DNA from: Balaenoptera acutorostrata
Taxonomy: Eukaryota > Chordata > Mammalia > Artiodactyla > Balaenopteridae
DNA: 64,000 nucleotides
Assembly (NCBI RefSeq): GCF_949987535.1
Contig: NC_080070.1
Coordinates: forward strand, 6,072,016-6,136,015
Reading direction: 5' to 3'
The notes beneath the pieces were generated by a model. The model was given only the letters and a program-made list of their open reading frames with translations, searched no databases and was not told the origin of the DNA. Made by a program: the position numbers and the translations under genes. Shown piece by piece: positions 24,521-36,539 of the stretch. Positions within the stretch are counted from its first letter, which is position 1. Each line of letters starts with the position of its first letter.

Positions 24521-25104
24521 TCCAACAAGGGCCGGGCAGGTTGTGGGCCGGCAGAGCAGGGAGTTCTGGGGACCAGGGCGCCGGCTTCAGGATGAGCAGG
24601 GCTTTCCCAGGTGAGATGAGCTAGCAGGTGGCCCCAAGGTGGGCTCACTTGATCTGCTCAGTGCTGTTCATCCCGACAGGGCACCCCTGCCCAGTACCCC
24701 TTCCTCTGCTCTCGGCTGCTCTCTCCCCTTGGCTTTAGCTACTCTCCCCTTCCAGGCTTCCTCCCAACCTCTGGCCCACGTGAGGGGAAACGGAGGCCCT
24801 GGGAGCTGGAGGAGGCTTGTTGCAGCCCAGCCAGCGGGGGAGACACCGAGTAGATCAGAAGGACCCGGGTCTGCTGACCTGGATCAGCTCTGGCCAGTTG
24901 GGTCACATAGTACTGGGGCCCACAGGGCCGACCTGCACCTGTGCGGTCCAGGGAAGAGGAGGGGGGACAAGGGGGGTGGGCTGGGCCCTGGGGAGTCCCC
25001 CCTGCAGCCTCCCGGGAGTGTCTCTTCTCCCACCCAAAGGGGCCCCCTACGCGTTTTGTAGATGAGGAAACCGAGGCTTAGGAAGGTAGTTTTGTTTCTT
25101 GTGG
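24521..25104. other. Unique GC-rich DNA
   Basis: Only a short MIR word, GATGAGGAAACCGAGGCTTA, is seen near 25062. The ORF of 140 codons at 24639-25061 has no family match. Confidence 0.4.
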
Positions 25105-25330
25105 CTTCTGTGAGGCATCACCAAAAACCTGGTGGCCTACGCAACAGAAACGTATTCTCTCTACAGCTTCACGAGGAGCTCCCTACGCCTACACAACAGA
25201 GGAGGGAGAATCAGTCTGTTGTTCACAGGGGGCTTTGTGCAATAGCTGCTGTCAAATGGAGGTGTGCGACCACTGCATCAAGTCCCACTCAGGGATGGTC
25301 CTGAAAGACAGTAGTGAAGGGAGAGCCTCC
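25105..25330 (-). mobile_element. Possible MLT1-type LTR fragment
   Basis: GGTGGCCTACGCAACAGAAA and CGTATTCTCTCTACAGCTTC resemble a decayed form of the LTR recognised at 30112-30570. Confidence 0.35.
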
Positions 25331-25599
25331 TCGTGGTCCCGTTTTGGCCAGTCTGGTCGTCTGCTTTGCTTTGGAGGAGAGGTGGCTGGGGCTCTGGATC
25401 TACACTGACTAATGAGCAACGGGCAACAGACTGGCTGGCTGGTCGGGCACCTCTAATGGTCAAGACCAGGAAGTCTGGGAAAGAGGTCCATGGACGGAAG
25501 TCCCAGAAGGGGCACCAGGTGAAGACACAAAGGGGTCGTGTAAGTTTCCATCAGGGGCAGAAGAGGATCTGGGTCATCAGGCTGATGAAATGACCCGTC

Positions 25600-26960
25600 T
25601 GTCCTGTGAATGTCCGTCAGCCTCTCTGGCCCTCCCCCCGGTGCTTTTTCAGTAGGTACTCCTCACTAGGGCCAGTATGCATGTCATCTCCACTGGGGTC
25701 CCGGACTGAGAAATACCAACAAAGAGCGATGCTGAATCCCCGACATGGCGGACCAGCCTAGTAATCCGTATTGTTCCTCCATGGAGGGAGCTAGTCATTT
25801 GTTCCCTTAGGAATGGAGTCCTGTTCAAGATACAGACTTTCTTTCCCTACTTGCAGAGCTTCTGCCGGCACCAGATTTTCAGAATGCCCTATTCGTTGTC
25901 ATGGTAACCCACACAACACCCTCTCCAACCAAGGAACTCATTATAGAGCAAAAGATGTGTGGCACTGAGTTCATGCCCAAGGAATTCACTGGTCTGTGCA
26001 CAGTTACCGAAATACTCAGTTGCAGCTGTTTAGATGAACCGGGGAATGGACTCCTGAAGGCTCAGTTTTGGCACCCACTGGAGGCCAGCACCCTGCAAGG
26101 CTAGGTGCCCTCCTCGAGGGTGTGGTGTCTCCTCTGGGAGATACCACCTATATAGGGTGCTATTTCCCCCATAGCCAGAATACACAGGGCCTGTTCTTTG
26201 ACAGGGTACCCCCAGAGATGCGAGTTGGTCTCCAGTGTAACCTGGAGAGATTCAAGGAGAGAGGAGAGGCATGAAGTACTCGTTAGGTGTGTGGAGGTGC
26301 AGAAGGACTAGGGTGGACGAAGAAATGCCTCTCTCGCTACTTCATCGAACAGCCCTCTTACAGAACGTTTGCTTCTCCCCCATAACCTTGGGCTCAGTAG
26401 GTTTGGAGGTGCTAGTGTTCAAGAAGGAGCACTCTCCCCAGCGAACACAATCTTGATCCCATTACATTGGAAGCTCAGGTTTGCTACTGGCCACTTTGGG
26501 GCTTCTCGTGCTGCTGAACCAACTGTACCGGTCGGGTTGACTGGTCGCAGTTACCGGGGGAAATTGGATTGCGGGCACAGGATAGGCCACGGAGGACAGT
26601 ATCTGAACCAGAGGGTTTGCTGGCGTGCCTCACAGTCTCCTCAGTCCAAAAATAATGGCCAGCGGGAAACTGGTGACTCAAGAAAGATAGGACAACTAAG
26701 AACTTGAATCTTATGGGAATGAAGAATGGGGCCACCCTTGTCAAAAGGCAAGGGAAATACAGACGGGGCAGTGGAAGAAGGAAGCTGAGAGCAGCAGCTT
26801 AGGTCTTGTGACCAGCAACAAGTGGGCTTTCTCTTTCTTCCTTTTTTCCTGTTACTTTCTATGCAGAGCAGTGTCGGTCACTAACGCTATTCCTATTGGA
26901 ATTATGTCCGACTGACAGCACCTCGCTGTGATCAGTGGCTGATGGGACTTGGTGTTTCCC
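25600..26960 (+). mobile_element. ERVL endogenous retrovirus pol remnant (integrase and dUTPase region)
   Basis: The order and wording of the sequence match the 3' half of ERVL pol: an integrase-like part at about 25850-26200, then a dUTPase-like part at about 26370-26720 in which a short GLEVLV-type word is still readable. Frames shift between the short ORFs at 25901-26104, 26271-26456 and 26369-26707, and stops are frequent, so it is a dead fossil copy. No envelope-like region is seen. ERVL elements are ancient in placental mammals and normally lack env. The left end is uncertain. Confidence 0.7.
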
Positions 26961-27430
26961 CTGGGTGGGACCACAAGATTTATTCCTCTAAGCAAAGGAC
27001 AAAAAGTCTCTCCTGATCCGTCCTCCGTCCTCCTCCTGCCTGCTTTGTGTCCCAGGAGGCTGACCTTGACAGACTGCATCATCCAGACGCGCTCACCTTC
27101 TGGCTTCTAGTTGGATGTGGCCAGTGGAAGCGCTGCGGGACATCAGAGGTAGGTCAGGGGATTTATCATGGTTTCCACAGTGGCTGCGTGTCCCTACGGT
27201 CCCTGCTGGGCAGACCCTCTTCCGCAGCCTTGACCCCATGTGGTCCTGACAATGCCATCCCCTCTCCTTGCCCCCTTGGTCTCCGTCTGGCGCTAGCGTC
27301 TGGATGCCGCATCATCATGATTGGTTCCTTTAGCCCTGCCCACATCTCGTAAAGAGGCCCCTCATTAACTTTCTTCAATTAAACCTTCTTTCTGTGCCAT
27401 ATACTTCCTGCTGGGAGCTTGACTGATCTT
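26961..27430 (+). mobile_element. Possible ERVL-related LTR
   Basis: The sequence directly follows the ERVL remnant. It contains GGATGTGGCCAGTGGAAGCG, TAAACCTTCTTTCTGTGCC and a final TTCCTGCTGGGAGCTTGACT, like the 3' part of an old mammalian LTR. I cannot name the family. Confidence 0.4.
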
Positions 27431-27569
27431 CGGACCTTTAAGTCATTCAGCTTTACTGGAGCATAAAGTTTAAGGTGGGAGGAAGTGGTAAGAAAGGAAG
27501 CTGTACAGAGAGGGTGACCAGTTATGAGAGGCTTTGTATACTGTGATAGTGTCAGTTTTCCACGCACGG

Positions 27570-27725
27570 GACAAGCCACCTAACCTCTCTGTGCCTCGGT
27601 GTCGTCCCCTATAACATAACGATAATGATAGGACACACCTTTGGAGTGACTGAGGATTAGATTAAAGAAGGCATGTGAAACACTTAAAGCAGTGCCTGGC
27701 ACAGCAAGTGATAACGTTGTTAGGG
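27570..27725 (+). mobile_element. MIR 3' part
   Basis: CACCTAACCTCTCTGTGCCT runs to GCAGTGCCTGGCACAGCAAG. Confidence 0.85.
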
Positions 27726-27860
27726 ACAGTGAGTGATTGCAGGGTTTTAAAAACAAGGAAGTGACCAGGTCAGGTTTGGTGGTTCAGAAAGTTACTCTGG
27801 AGGAAATGTGGAGAAGACCTGGGGTGTGTCAGTGAACAAGTGGAATGAAACGAGGCTAGA
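27726..27860 (-). mobile_element. L2-like fragment
   Basis: AAACAAGGAAGTGACCAGGT and AAAGTTACTCTGGAGGAAAT parallel the minus-strand L2 at 52.3-54.1 kb. Confidence 0.45.
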
Positions 27861-28139
27861 AGCAGGAACACCAGTAAGGGGACTACTGCAATAGCCTTAG
27901 CAATCATCATAATAATAATAACTTATGAAGAACTACCATCCAAACAAGGAATTAAAGAAAGAGGATGATATGGGTTACAAGAAACAGGAATTCCAACACA
28001 ATATCTGGGATCTTTAGGAAGTTCAATTTTGCTGAAGCCTAAATAATAGCAAGGCGAGGGTGATGGAAGAGCTGCCCCTCCCCCAGCTCCACACTTACAC
28101 TGTCTGGGGTCCAGAGAGAATCTTTCTAGCTCTCTGTCA

Positions 28140-29980
28140 CTCTCTCCACCATTGCTCCCATCTTAATTCCTGATAAGTGGACTATCCACGTAGAGGATAC
28201 TTCCAGAATCTTGGCCTCTCAGTTTCGTAAACTCGTCTCCCGCTCTGATCCTGATCTCCGCCCTCCCTCAGCCACTCGCTTCCACAGTCTTACCCTAGAC
28301 CTCGTCATTAACATGACTGCAGTCTTCCCATGCCCAAATCCTCACCCAAAGCTTCTCCTCTCCTCAAGCCTCCAAAATCTCCTCCTCCATCCTCACACTC
28401 AGTAGTGAGTTTGCTCCCATTTTACCAAGGAAGCAGCAGCAGTCAGAAGAGAGCTTCTCCCACAATCAATCTGCCCACCCACCTGCCTCTGTGCCCCCAA
28501 ACTCTCCCCTCCTGCCCGTTCTCTGCTAAGTCATCCCAGAGACCCCGAGTTAATGGGTTAGGGGTGTGGCCTGGGCTGGAGATCTTTAAATGCTCCCAGA
28601 TGACTTTAACGTCCATCCAAGGTTGAAAACTGCTGCCGTAGATGAGCGACCCGTGCTCTCCCCTCTCACCTACACAAGGACATTGTTCCAGAAATCGTTC
28701 CCTCCCTCCCAGCATCATTCATTTGTCCCTCCACTGGTTCTTTCTTATCAGCTACGAACATGTTCTTAATTCTCCCAATTTAAAGAAAGCTTTTCCACCC
28801 CATTTCTCCCTCCAGCTACTGCTTCACTGCAAAACTTCTCTGAAGGGTACTTGTGTCTGTAATTCCTCCTCTTCCCTTTGCCGCCTGGACCCACCAAGGC
28901 TGTTGCTACCGCGTTCACCAACGGCCTCCTCAGGGCTATAGCCTGTGGCCGCTGCTCAGTCTTCGACTTCAGTGACAATAGGCAAAATTTGTCACAGTGA
29001 CCGCTGCCGTCTCCTTAGAATGCTTCCTCAAACTGCCTTCCAGGACGCTACATTCCTCTGGTTTTCCTCCTAATTTGTGACGGACCCTTCTCCGCATCCT
29101 TTCTTGGTTTCTCCTGTTATCTGACCCCTTAACGCTGGACTGCCCCAAGGTTCAGGCTTTGGACCTCTTCCCTAACTAAGCATGTTCATTCTCTTGGGAC
29201 CCTCATCCAGTCTTGTGGCATTAACACTTTCTAAACATTGACTGCTACATGTACATTTCCAGCCTAAACGCCCGATGCCTAACATCCAAATGCCAACTGG
29301 ACGTCTCTTCTTGAAGGTCTAGCAAGCATCTCAAATGCATCACGTGCAGAATAGAGCCCCAACCTCTTCTCAAACACGTTCCTCCCGGCACTCACGCCAT
29401 GCCGTGAGTGCACGGCAGCTCCGTCCTCTCGGGGTGGGGGTGGGGGGCTCAGCTCAGTCCTTGTAACCTGCAGGACTGCCACACCCAGGGTCAACCTGAG
29501 AGCAAATCCCAGTGGCTCTGCTTTCCAAATATACTCGGAATGCAACTATTTCTCACCATCTCTATTACAACCTTTTATTCAAATCCGGTCTCTGTATCAC
29601 CTGAGTGATTGGACAGCCTCCCATCTGGCCTCCTTTCTCTTGCCTTGACCCCTACCGTGACTGCTCAGCATGGCAGCCGTATTGGTCCAGTTCCACGCAA
29701 GTCAGATCATGTCTGTCCTGCTCAAACCCTCCAACACTTTCCCATCTCATTCACAGTAAAAGGCAAGGCTCTCAAAATAGCCTACAGGGCCCTGCGTGGT
29801 CCCTCCTCCCCACCCCCCATACACACAGAGGCTGTTATCTCTCTGACCTCAGAGCTTCCAGCTACACCCAGGTTCCTTTAATACACAGGCCCATAAACCC
29901 AGGGCCTTTGCACTTGGTGTTCCCTCCTGACCCCGCTCCCATAGCGAACTTTTCATCTCCCTTCCCTAGTTTTTATAAAT
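28140..29980 (+). mobile_element. Long L2-clade LINE (endonuclease to RT C-terminus), dead
   Basis: Three protein landmarks of CR1/L2-type ORF2 occur in order. An endonuclease-end-like word, SLTLDLVINM, is near 28290. An RT word, LPQGSGFGPL, is encoded near 29140. A C-terminal segment, RKSDHVCPAQTLQHFPISF, is near 29695 in the frame at 29609-29881. Frames are broken throughout. The 3' end of the L2 appears again at 33050-33178 beyond an inserted L1M. Confidence 0.75.
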
Positions 29981-30111
29981 TAAACTTTTTATTTGGGGAT
30001 AATTGTCAATTCACATACAGTTGTAAGAAATAATACAGAGAGGCCCTGTTTATCCTTCAGTTTTTCCCAATGGTGACCTCTTGCAAAACTATTGTATAAT
30101 ATACAGTGAAT

Positions 30112-30570
30112 ATGTTAGTTATCTGTGGCTACTGTAAAAATTACCACCAACTAAGTGACTTAAAGCAATAGAAATTTATTCTCTCACAATTGCGCAGGCG
30201 AGAAGTCCCAAACCAAGGTGTAGGCAGCGCTATCTCCCCTTCCGGGGGCTCTAGGAGAGAACCTGCTTCTTGCTTTTTCCAGCTTCAGGTGGATGGTCCA
30301 CTGCACCTTCCTCTCCTCCGTCTTCACATCACCTTCTCCTGTGCGTGCGTGCCCACGCATGTGTAATCTCCTTCTGCCTCTCTCTTATAAGGACACTTGT
30401 AATGGCATTTGAAGCCCGCACGGATAATCCAGGATAATCTCCTGATCTCAAGATCCTTAATTTAATTACATCTGCAAAGACCTTTTCTCCAAAGAAGGCA
30501 GCATTTACAGGTTCTGGGCACTAGGTTTGGACCTACCTCTGGGAGCCATTACCAACTTCGCACAGCAGTG
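30112..30570 (-). mobile_element. MLT1-type MaLR solo LTR inserted in the L1M
   Basis: CAATAGAAATTTATTCTCTC, TCTTCACATCACCTTCTCCT and CTCTCTTATAAGGACACTTG are reverse-complement MaLR LTR words. L1M similarity is interrupted at TATACAGTG and resumes near 30570. Confidence 0.75.
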
Positions 30571-32750
30571 AAGGCAGGACCATTCCCATCACCACAGAAT
30601 TCCTCAAGTTGCCCTTTAGAGCCACACCCACTTCCCTCCCATCCCCACTCCCTCCTTAACACCTGGCAACCACTAATCTGTTCTCTATCTCTATAATTTT
30701 GTCATTTCAAGAATGTTATATAAATGGAATCACACAGTATGTAACCTTTGAAACTAGCTTTTTTCACTCAGCATACTTATTTTGAGTGTCACCTGTGTAG
30801 TTGTATGTACCAATAGCTTATTCCTTTTCGTTGCTTAGTGGGAGCCCATGGGATGGATATGCAAGTTTGTTTAACCCACCATTCACCCACCAAAGGACAC
30901 TTGGGTGGCTTCCAGGTTGGGGCTATTATGAATAAAGCTGCTATGAACATTCATAGGCAGATTTTGGGGTGAACATAAGTTTTCATTTCTCTGGGACAAA
31001 TGCCCAAGAGTGCAATTACTGTGTTAAGTGAGTGTTTAGTTTTATAAGAAAATGCCAAACTGTGTTCCAGAGGACCAGTTTGCATTCCCACCAGTAATGT
31101 ATGGGTGAGTCGTTCAGTTTCTCTACATCTTCACTAGCATTAGGTATTGTCACTAGTTTCTATTTTAGCCATTCTGATAGTTGTGTAGTCTAATGGTTAG
31201 AGGTAGTGAACAGCCTTCCATGGGCTTATTTACCACCCTTATGTCCTCTTTGGTGAAGTGTCTGTTCATGTCTTTTGCTCATTTTCTGATTGGATTGTCT
31301 GGGGTTTTTTTACCTCTGAGTTTTAAGCATTCTTTGTATAGTCTAAATACTAGTCATTTGTCTGATATGTGTTTTATACATATTTTCTCCTATCTTTAGC
31401 TTTTATTGTCATCTTCTTAGCAGAGTCGTTCAAGAGAAATTTTTAAAAATATTTATCAGTTTTTCCTTTTATGGATGGTGCATTTGGTGTCAAGTCAAAG
31501 AACTCTTCACTTTGCCCTAGATCCCAAAGATTTTCTCTGATATTTTTTCTAAGAGTTTTGTAGTTTTATCTTTTACATTTAAATCTGTGACCCATTTTGA
31601 GTTAATGTTGTATAAGGTGTGAGAGTTAAGTGGAGTTCATTTTTGTGTCTTTGGATGTCCAGTTGTTCCCGCACCCTCTGGTGAAAGGTTATCTTTTCTC
31701 CATTGAATTGCTTTTGCACTTCTGTCAAAAATCAGTTGAGCATATTTGTGTGAGTTTATTTCTGGGTTCTCTGTTCTGTTCTATTGATCTACGTATCTAT
31801 CCCTCTGCCAATATCACATTGTCTTGATTACTGTAGCTATAGAATAAGCCTCAACATGGGGGAGAGTGATTCTTCCACTTTGTTCTTCTTTTTCAAAAAT
31901 GTGTTAGGTACTCTAGTTCCTTTGCCTTTTTATATAAATTTTAAAATAATCTTCTCTTTATCTACAAAAACTCTTGCTGGGATTTTGATAGGAATTGAGT
32001 TAACCTGAATATCAATTTTGAAAGAATTGATGTCTTTACTAGGTCGAATCTTCCAAACCATCAACATGCTATGTCTCTCCATTTATTTCGGTTTTCTTTG
32101 ATTTCTTTCATCATCACTGGGTAGTTTCAGCATATAAATCCTGCACATGTTATAGTTACACTAAATATTTCCATCTTTTGAGTAATTGTAAATGGTACTG
32201 TTTTTTTAATTTCAGTGTCCACGTGGTCATTGCTAGTACATAGAAATGCTATTGATTTTATGTCCTTTTATAATCTGTGGCCTTGCAGAACTCACTTGTT
32301 AGTTCTAGGAGGTTTGTTTGTTTGTGGGCTTTTTTTAAAGATTTATTGGGATTCTCTGTGTAGACAGTCATGTCATCTTCAAATAGGGATACTTTTATTT
32401 CTTCTTTATGATTTCTATGTCTTTTCTTTCCTTTTTTTGCCTTGTTGCTCTGGCTAGAACTTCCAGCAATGTGTTGAATAAGAGTAATGAGAGTGGACAT
32501 TTTTGCCTTGTTCTGGATCTTAGGGGAAAAGCATTCAGTTTTTCACAGTTAAGTGTAGTGTTAGCTCAAGGTGTTCTGTAGATGCCCTTTATTAAGTTGA
32601 GGAAGTTCCCTCTATTCCAGTTTTTCTGAGAGTTTTTATCATGAATGGGTGTTGAATTATGTCAAATGCTTTCTCTGCATTGATTGATGTGATCATTTGA
32701 TTTTACTTCTTTAGCCTGTTAACATGGTAGGTTACGTTGATAGATTTTTT

Positions 32751-32962
32751 TAAAAATATTTATTTATTTTGGCTGCTCTGGGTCTTAGTTGCGACACGCG
32801 GGATCTTTGTTGCAGCATGCGGACTTCTTAGTTGCAGCATGCGAACTCTTAGTTGCAGCATGCATGCGGGACCTCGTTCCCCGACCAGGGATTGAACCCG
32901 GGCTCCCTGCATTGGGAGGGCAGAGTCTTCTTACCCACTGGACCACCAGGGAAGTCCCAACA
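32751..32962 (-). mobile_element. CHR-type SINE inserted in the L1M
   Basis: TATTTATTTTGGCTGCTCTG runs to CCACCAGGGAAGTCCC. It is flanked by TTGATAGATTTTTT (32737-32750 and 32963-32976). A TTAGTTGCAGCATGCG unit is repeated inside. Confidence 0.93.
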
Positions 32963-33049
32963 TTGATAGATTTTTTAATATTGAAGCAGCCTTGCATGCC
33001 TGGAATGAACATCTCACATATTTTTCTTACTTGTTGTCTGTCTTTCCCA

Positions 33050-33178
33050 TTTGAAGTCAAGTTCCGAGTGGGAAGAAACTTTTTGGTTCATTTTATTCAT
33101 TGCTGTATCCTAGTTCCCAAAACAACACCAGGCATACAGTAAGCTCTCAACACCAACTCGTCGAATGAATGAAAGAAC
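33050..33178 (+). mobile_element. L2 3' terminus
   Basis: TTCATTGCTGTATCCTAGTT, GGCATACAGTAAGCTCTCAA and a GAATGAATGAA tail are the end of an L2, probably of the copy that starts near 28.1 kb. Confidence 0.75.
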
Positions 33179-33404
33179 AGTAGAGCTGTGAAGAGAATTC
33201 CCAAGATTAAGGTGAAGGGAGATTCCAGGATGACAGCTGTGGGCAGCCAGTCCGGGTGGAACAGGTCAGAAGGCTCCAGAAGAGCCTATAGAGCCTGAAT
33301 GCCCTGAGAAGAGGTCTAGATAGTCTGCAGAGCTTTGGGGTTGATTCGATAAGTACATAGAAAACTAAGCAAACAAACAAACAAACAAGCATTTTTTTAA
33401 AAAA
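33179..33404. other. Short intergenic stretch
   Basis: Only a (CAAA)n run at about 33370-33388 is notable. Confidence 0.5.
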
Positions 33405-33968
33405 GGTAATTATTATTGCGGTGCATCCACACAATGGAATATTATTCTGAAAAGAAATGAGCTATCAAGCCACAAGGAGACATTAAAGGAGGAGCCTTAA
33501 ATGTATATTTTGAAGTGAAAGAAGCCAATCTGAAAAAGCTACATCCTGTATGATTCTAAGTATATGACCTTCTGAAAAAGGCAAAGCTATGGAAACAGTT
33601 AAAAATCAGCGGTTGCCAGGGGTTAGGAGAGGGAAAGATGAATAGACAGCACGGAGGATTTTAGGCAGTGAAACTACTCTGGATGATACTATAATGCTGG
33701 ATACATGTCCTTATACATTTATCCAAACCCAGAGAATGTACAACGCCAAGAGTGAACCCTCATGTAAACTATGGACTTTGGGTGATTGTGATGTGTCAGT
33801 GTACGTTCATCAATAGTTACAGGTGTACCCCTCTGCTGGGGGATGTTGATGATGGGGGAGGCCGTGTGTCGGGGTTGGGGGGCTCGGGGGTATATGGGAA
33901 CCCTCTGTACTTTCTACCCCATTTTGCTGTGAATCTAAAATTGCTCTAAAAAATAAAGTATTTTTTAA
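33405..33968 (+). mobile_element. L1M 3' UTR
   Basis: ACAATGGAATATTATTCTGA, GCGGTTGCCAGGGGTTAGGA and AAATTGCTCTAAAAAATAAA form a typical old L1 3' end with a poly(A) signal. Confidence 0.85.
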
Positions 33969-34419
33969 GCTAATTATGAACTCCAGAGAAAAACAAAAGT
34001 TGCCCAGAAGAAGAGCACTCACAGTTCATTCTGTGGGTTCAGTCAGGACCACGTCCAGGTATCTGTGGGGCCTGAAGTTTATACAATTGAGGGAGGACCC
34101 TTTAAGAAAAGAAAAGCACTAAATCAGAAAAAATCTGATTAACTCTCAGAGCAGTTTCTGGAATCTTTGTACCTTCCCTGTCCTGATCTGTGGGTATGTT
34201 TGGGGGACAGTGAAGCAGGGGAGGGGGCTGACGAGTCCTGAAAACCCCAAGGAAAGCCCAGAACTCCAGAAGGTACAGCAGCCCCTTGCTGGTGCCCACC
34301 AGCCCGGGACAAAGCACAAACTCCTGGGCAAGCACCCCAGACCCCCGCACCGGGCAGGCTCCTTTGCCTGCTCCTTTGGTTCACCAGGCCAGTGCTTGGT
34401 TCCTCAAGACTCAGCACCA

Positions 34420-34900
34420 CCAGAACCATTTTTTTTAAGATTTCATATATATGTGTTAGCATACGGTATTTGTTTTTCTCTTTCTGACTTACTTCACTCT
34501 GTATGACAGACTCTAGGTCCATCCACCTCACTACAAATAACTCAATTTCGTTTCTTTTTATGGCTGAGAATAAAGATGCAGATGTAGAGAATGGACTTGA
34601 GGACACGGCGGGGTGGGGAGGGTAAGCTGGGACGAAGTGAGAGAGCAGAATGGACATATATACACTACCAAATGTAAAATAGATAGCTAGTGGGAAGTAG
34701 CCGCATAGCACAGGGAGATCAGCTCAGTGCTTTGTGACCACCTAGAGGGGTGGGATAGGGAGGGTGGGAGGGAGACGCAAGAGGGAGGGGATATGGGAAT
34801 ATATGTATACGTATAGCTGACTCACTTTGTTATACAGCAGAAACTAACACAACATTGTAAAGCAATTATACTCCAATAAAGATGTTAAAAAAAAAAAAAA
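34420..34900 (+). mobile_element. L1 insertion with inverted 5' part (twin priming)
   Basis: Bases about 34431-34568 are L1 in minus orientation. The rest is the plus-strand 3' UTR, ending in CTCCAATAAAGATG and A18. A perfect 14-bp duplication AAGACTCAGCACCA flanks the whole (34406-34419 and 34901-34914), so both orientations came from one integration. Confidence 0.93.
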
Positions 34901-34994
34901 AAGACTCAGCACCAAGGCTGCCTCTTCCATGAACGTACCCCCCACCCTCTTCCGCAGAGTTGCCTGCGGGGGGGGGGCATGGGAAGAAGCCCAA

Positions 34995-35168
34995 CGGACG
35001 TGGATTTGAACCCCAGCTCTGCCACGTGCGAGTTACATGGCCTCGGACGTGTCACTTGACCTCCCAGAACTTCGTGTTTTATCTTCTGTAAATGCAAATA
35101 ATAATGTCCGTCCTGCAGGGCTGTTGGGAAGAACAAACACCTGATATAGCGCTGGACACATGGTCAGG
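34995..35168 (+). mobile_element. MIR
   Basis: GGATTTGAACCCCAGCTCTG, TGTCACTTGACCTCCCAGAA and GGGCTGTTGGGAAGAACAAA are in MIR order. Confidence 0.85.
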
Positions 35169-35194
35169 GTGAGGAAACACATCTTTCTTACTTT

Positions 35195-35329
35195 TTTTTG
35201 GCGGGGGTGGGGGTGGGGTGGGGTGGGGCACGTGGCATGTGGGATCTTAGTTCCCTGACCAGGACTTGAACCCGTGCCCCTCTGCAGTGGAAGCGTGGAG
35301 TCTTAACCACTGGACCACCAGGGAAATCC
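35195..35329 (-). mobile_element. Short CHR-type SINE
   Basis: A G-rich variant tail is followed by GTGGGATCTTAGTTCCCTGA and CCACCAGGGAAATCC. A 17-bp duplication CACATCTTTCTTACTTT flanks it (35178-35194 and 35330-35346). Confidence 0.95.
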
Positions 35330-35354
35330 CACATCTTTCTTACTTTCTAGGAGC

Positions 35355-35600
35355 ATTAGAAAGTTTTTTTTAATTGTGGTAAAATACAAATAAAAGAAAA
35401 TTTACCATCTTAACCATTTTTAAGTGTACAGTTCTGTGGCATTAACTACGTTCACATTGTTAATCACCACCGTACATCCACAGAACTGTTTTCATCTAGC
35501 AACACAAATTCTGTCCCCATTAACACTAACTCCCCATTCCTGCTTCCCCACAGTCCCTGGCACCCTCCATTCTACTTGCTGTAACCCCCAGCATTGGGGC
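35355..35600 (-). mobile_element. L1M 3' fragment
   Basis: TTAATTGTGGTAAAATACAA, AACCATTTTTAAGTGTACAG and GCATTAACTACGTTCACATT are the usual reverse-complement L1M words. Confidence 0.8.
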
Positions 35601-36180
35601 TGGCCTCTGTGACTGGTCTCCTTCCTTCTACCTGGTGTAGTGAGCTATTTACCTGTATTAATCCCCCACCTGGTCCAGAGGCGTCTCATATCCCTGCCCC
35701 ACAGAGCCTAGTACAGGGCCGGGCCCACAGTAATACCAGCTCCAGGAAGAAGCGCAGAAAGCCTGAGGGAGATGAACAGACAAAGGGTCCTGTATGGGTT
35801 CATGGGTTTGTGGTCTGATTTTACATAGTGGGTGCTCAGAAAATATTGAAAGTCTAAAAGATGATATAAATGATTTTTGTTAACTTTTACATATTTTTTG
35901 AATGGGTAAAATATTTTAAATTCAAAAGCTACAAAAGAAAACACAGTGGAAAGTAAATGTCCCTCCACCCCTGTCCTCCAGCCCCTCACCAGAGGCAGCT
36001 GCTGTGACCAGTTTCTCCTGTATCTGTCCAGAAGCCTGTGTGTGTGTGTTCGTGCACTTACACACACACACACACCAGCACGCTTTACACACTGTTCTGC
36101 ACATTTTCCTTTTATTCTCTTGTCTCATCTTTGAGATTCTTCTCTATCCTTCTCTATCAGTACATAGAGGGTTTCCCTAC
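35601..36180. other. Intergenic DNA with short TG/CA tracts
   Basis: TG and CA runs lie at about 36039-36074. Nothing else is recognised. Confidence 0.5.
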
Positions 36181-36336
36181 TGGTTTTTTTTTTTTTTGCT
36201 TTGTTTTGTTTTGTCTTTCATTTTTGTCCACACTGCACAGCCTGTAGGATCTTAGTTCCCCCACCAGAGATCGAACCTGGGTCCTTCAGCAATGAAAGCA
36301 CAGAATCCTAACCACTGGACCGCCAGGGAATTCCTG
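36181..36336 (-). mobile_element. CHR-type SINE
   Basis: The T tail and GTAGGATCTTAGTTCCCCCA run to CCGCCAGGGAATTCCTG. Short CCCTACT repeats lie on both sides (36174-36180 and 36337-36343). Confidence 0.9.
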
Positions 36337-36539
36337 CCCTACTCTTTGATAGATTCATTGAGTGGTGTATTTATCTTGTCACCTGTTTACACCGGTCACG
36401 TGATTTGTTTACTATGTCACCTGTTGATGAACCTTCAGACGTTTCCAAATTCTTGCTATTCAAGCAGTAATACAGTGAACAGCCCCAGGTCTCACTCACA
36501 AATGATTGAATTTTGTATATAGTTGTGTGTATGTGTTAA

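Larger units (their letters stand above)
29985..33045 (-). mobile_element. Long L1M element, split by an LTR and a SINE
   Basis: The + strand shows the reverse complement of L1M 3' UTR and ORF2 in order: TATTTGGGGATAATTGTCAA, AATGTTATATAAATGGAATC, GCTATGAACATTCATAGGCA, TTGCTGGGATTTTGATAGGA, TTGATGTGATCATTTGATTT. An MLT1-type LTR sits at 30112-30570 and a SINE at 32751-32962. Small frames only; no coding capacity. Confidence 0.85.

Noticed and set aside
28140..29980. Possible processed pseudogene, because of scattered open frames
   Set aside because: The readable words are endonuclease and RT motifs of an L2-type LINE.
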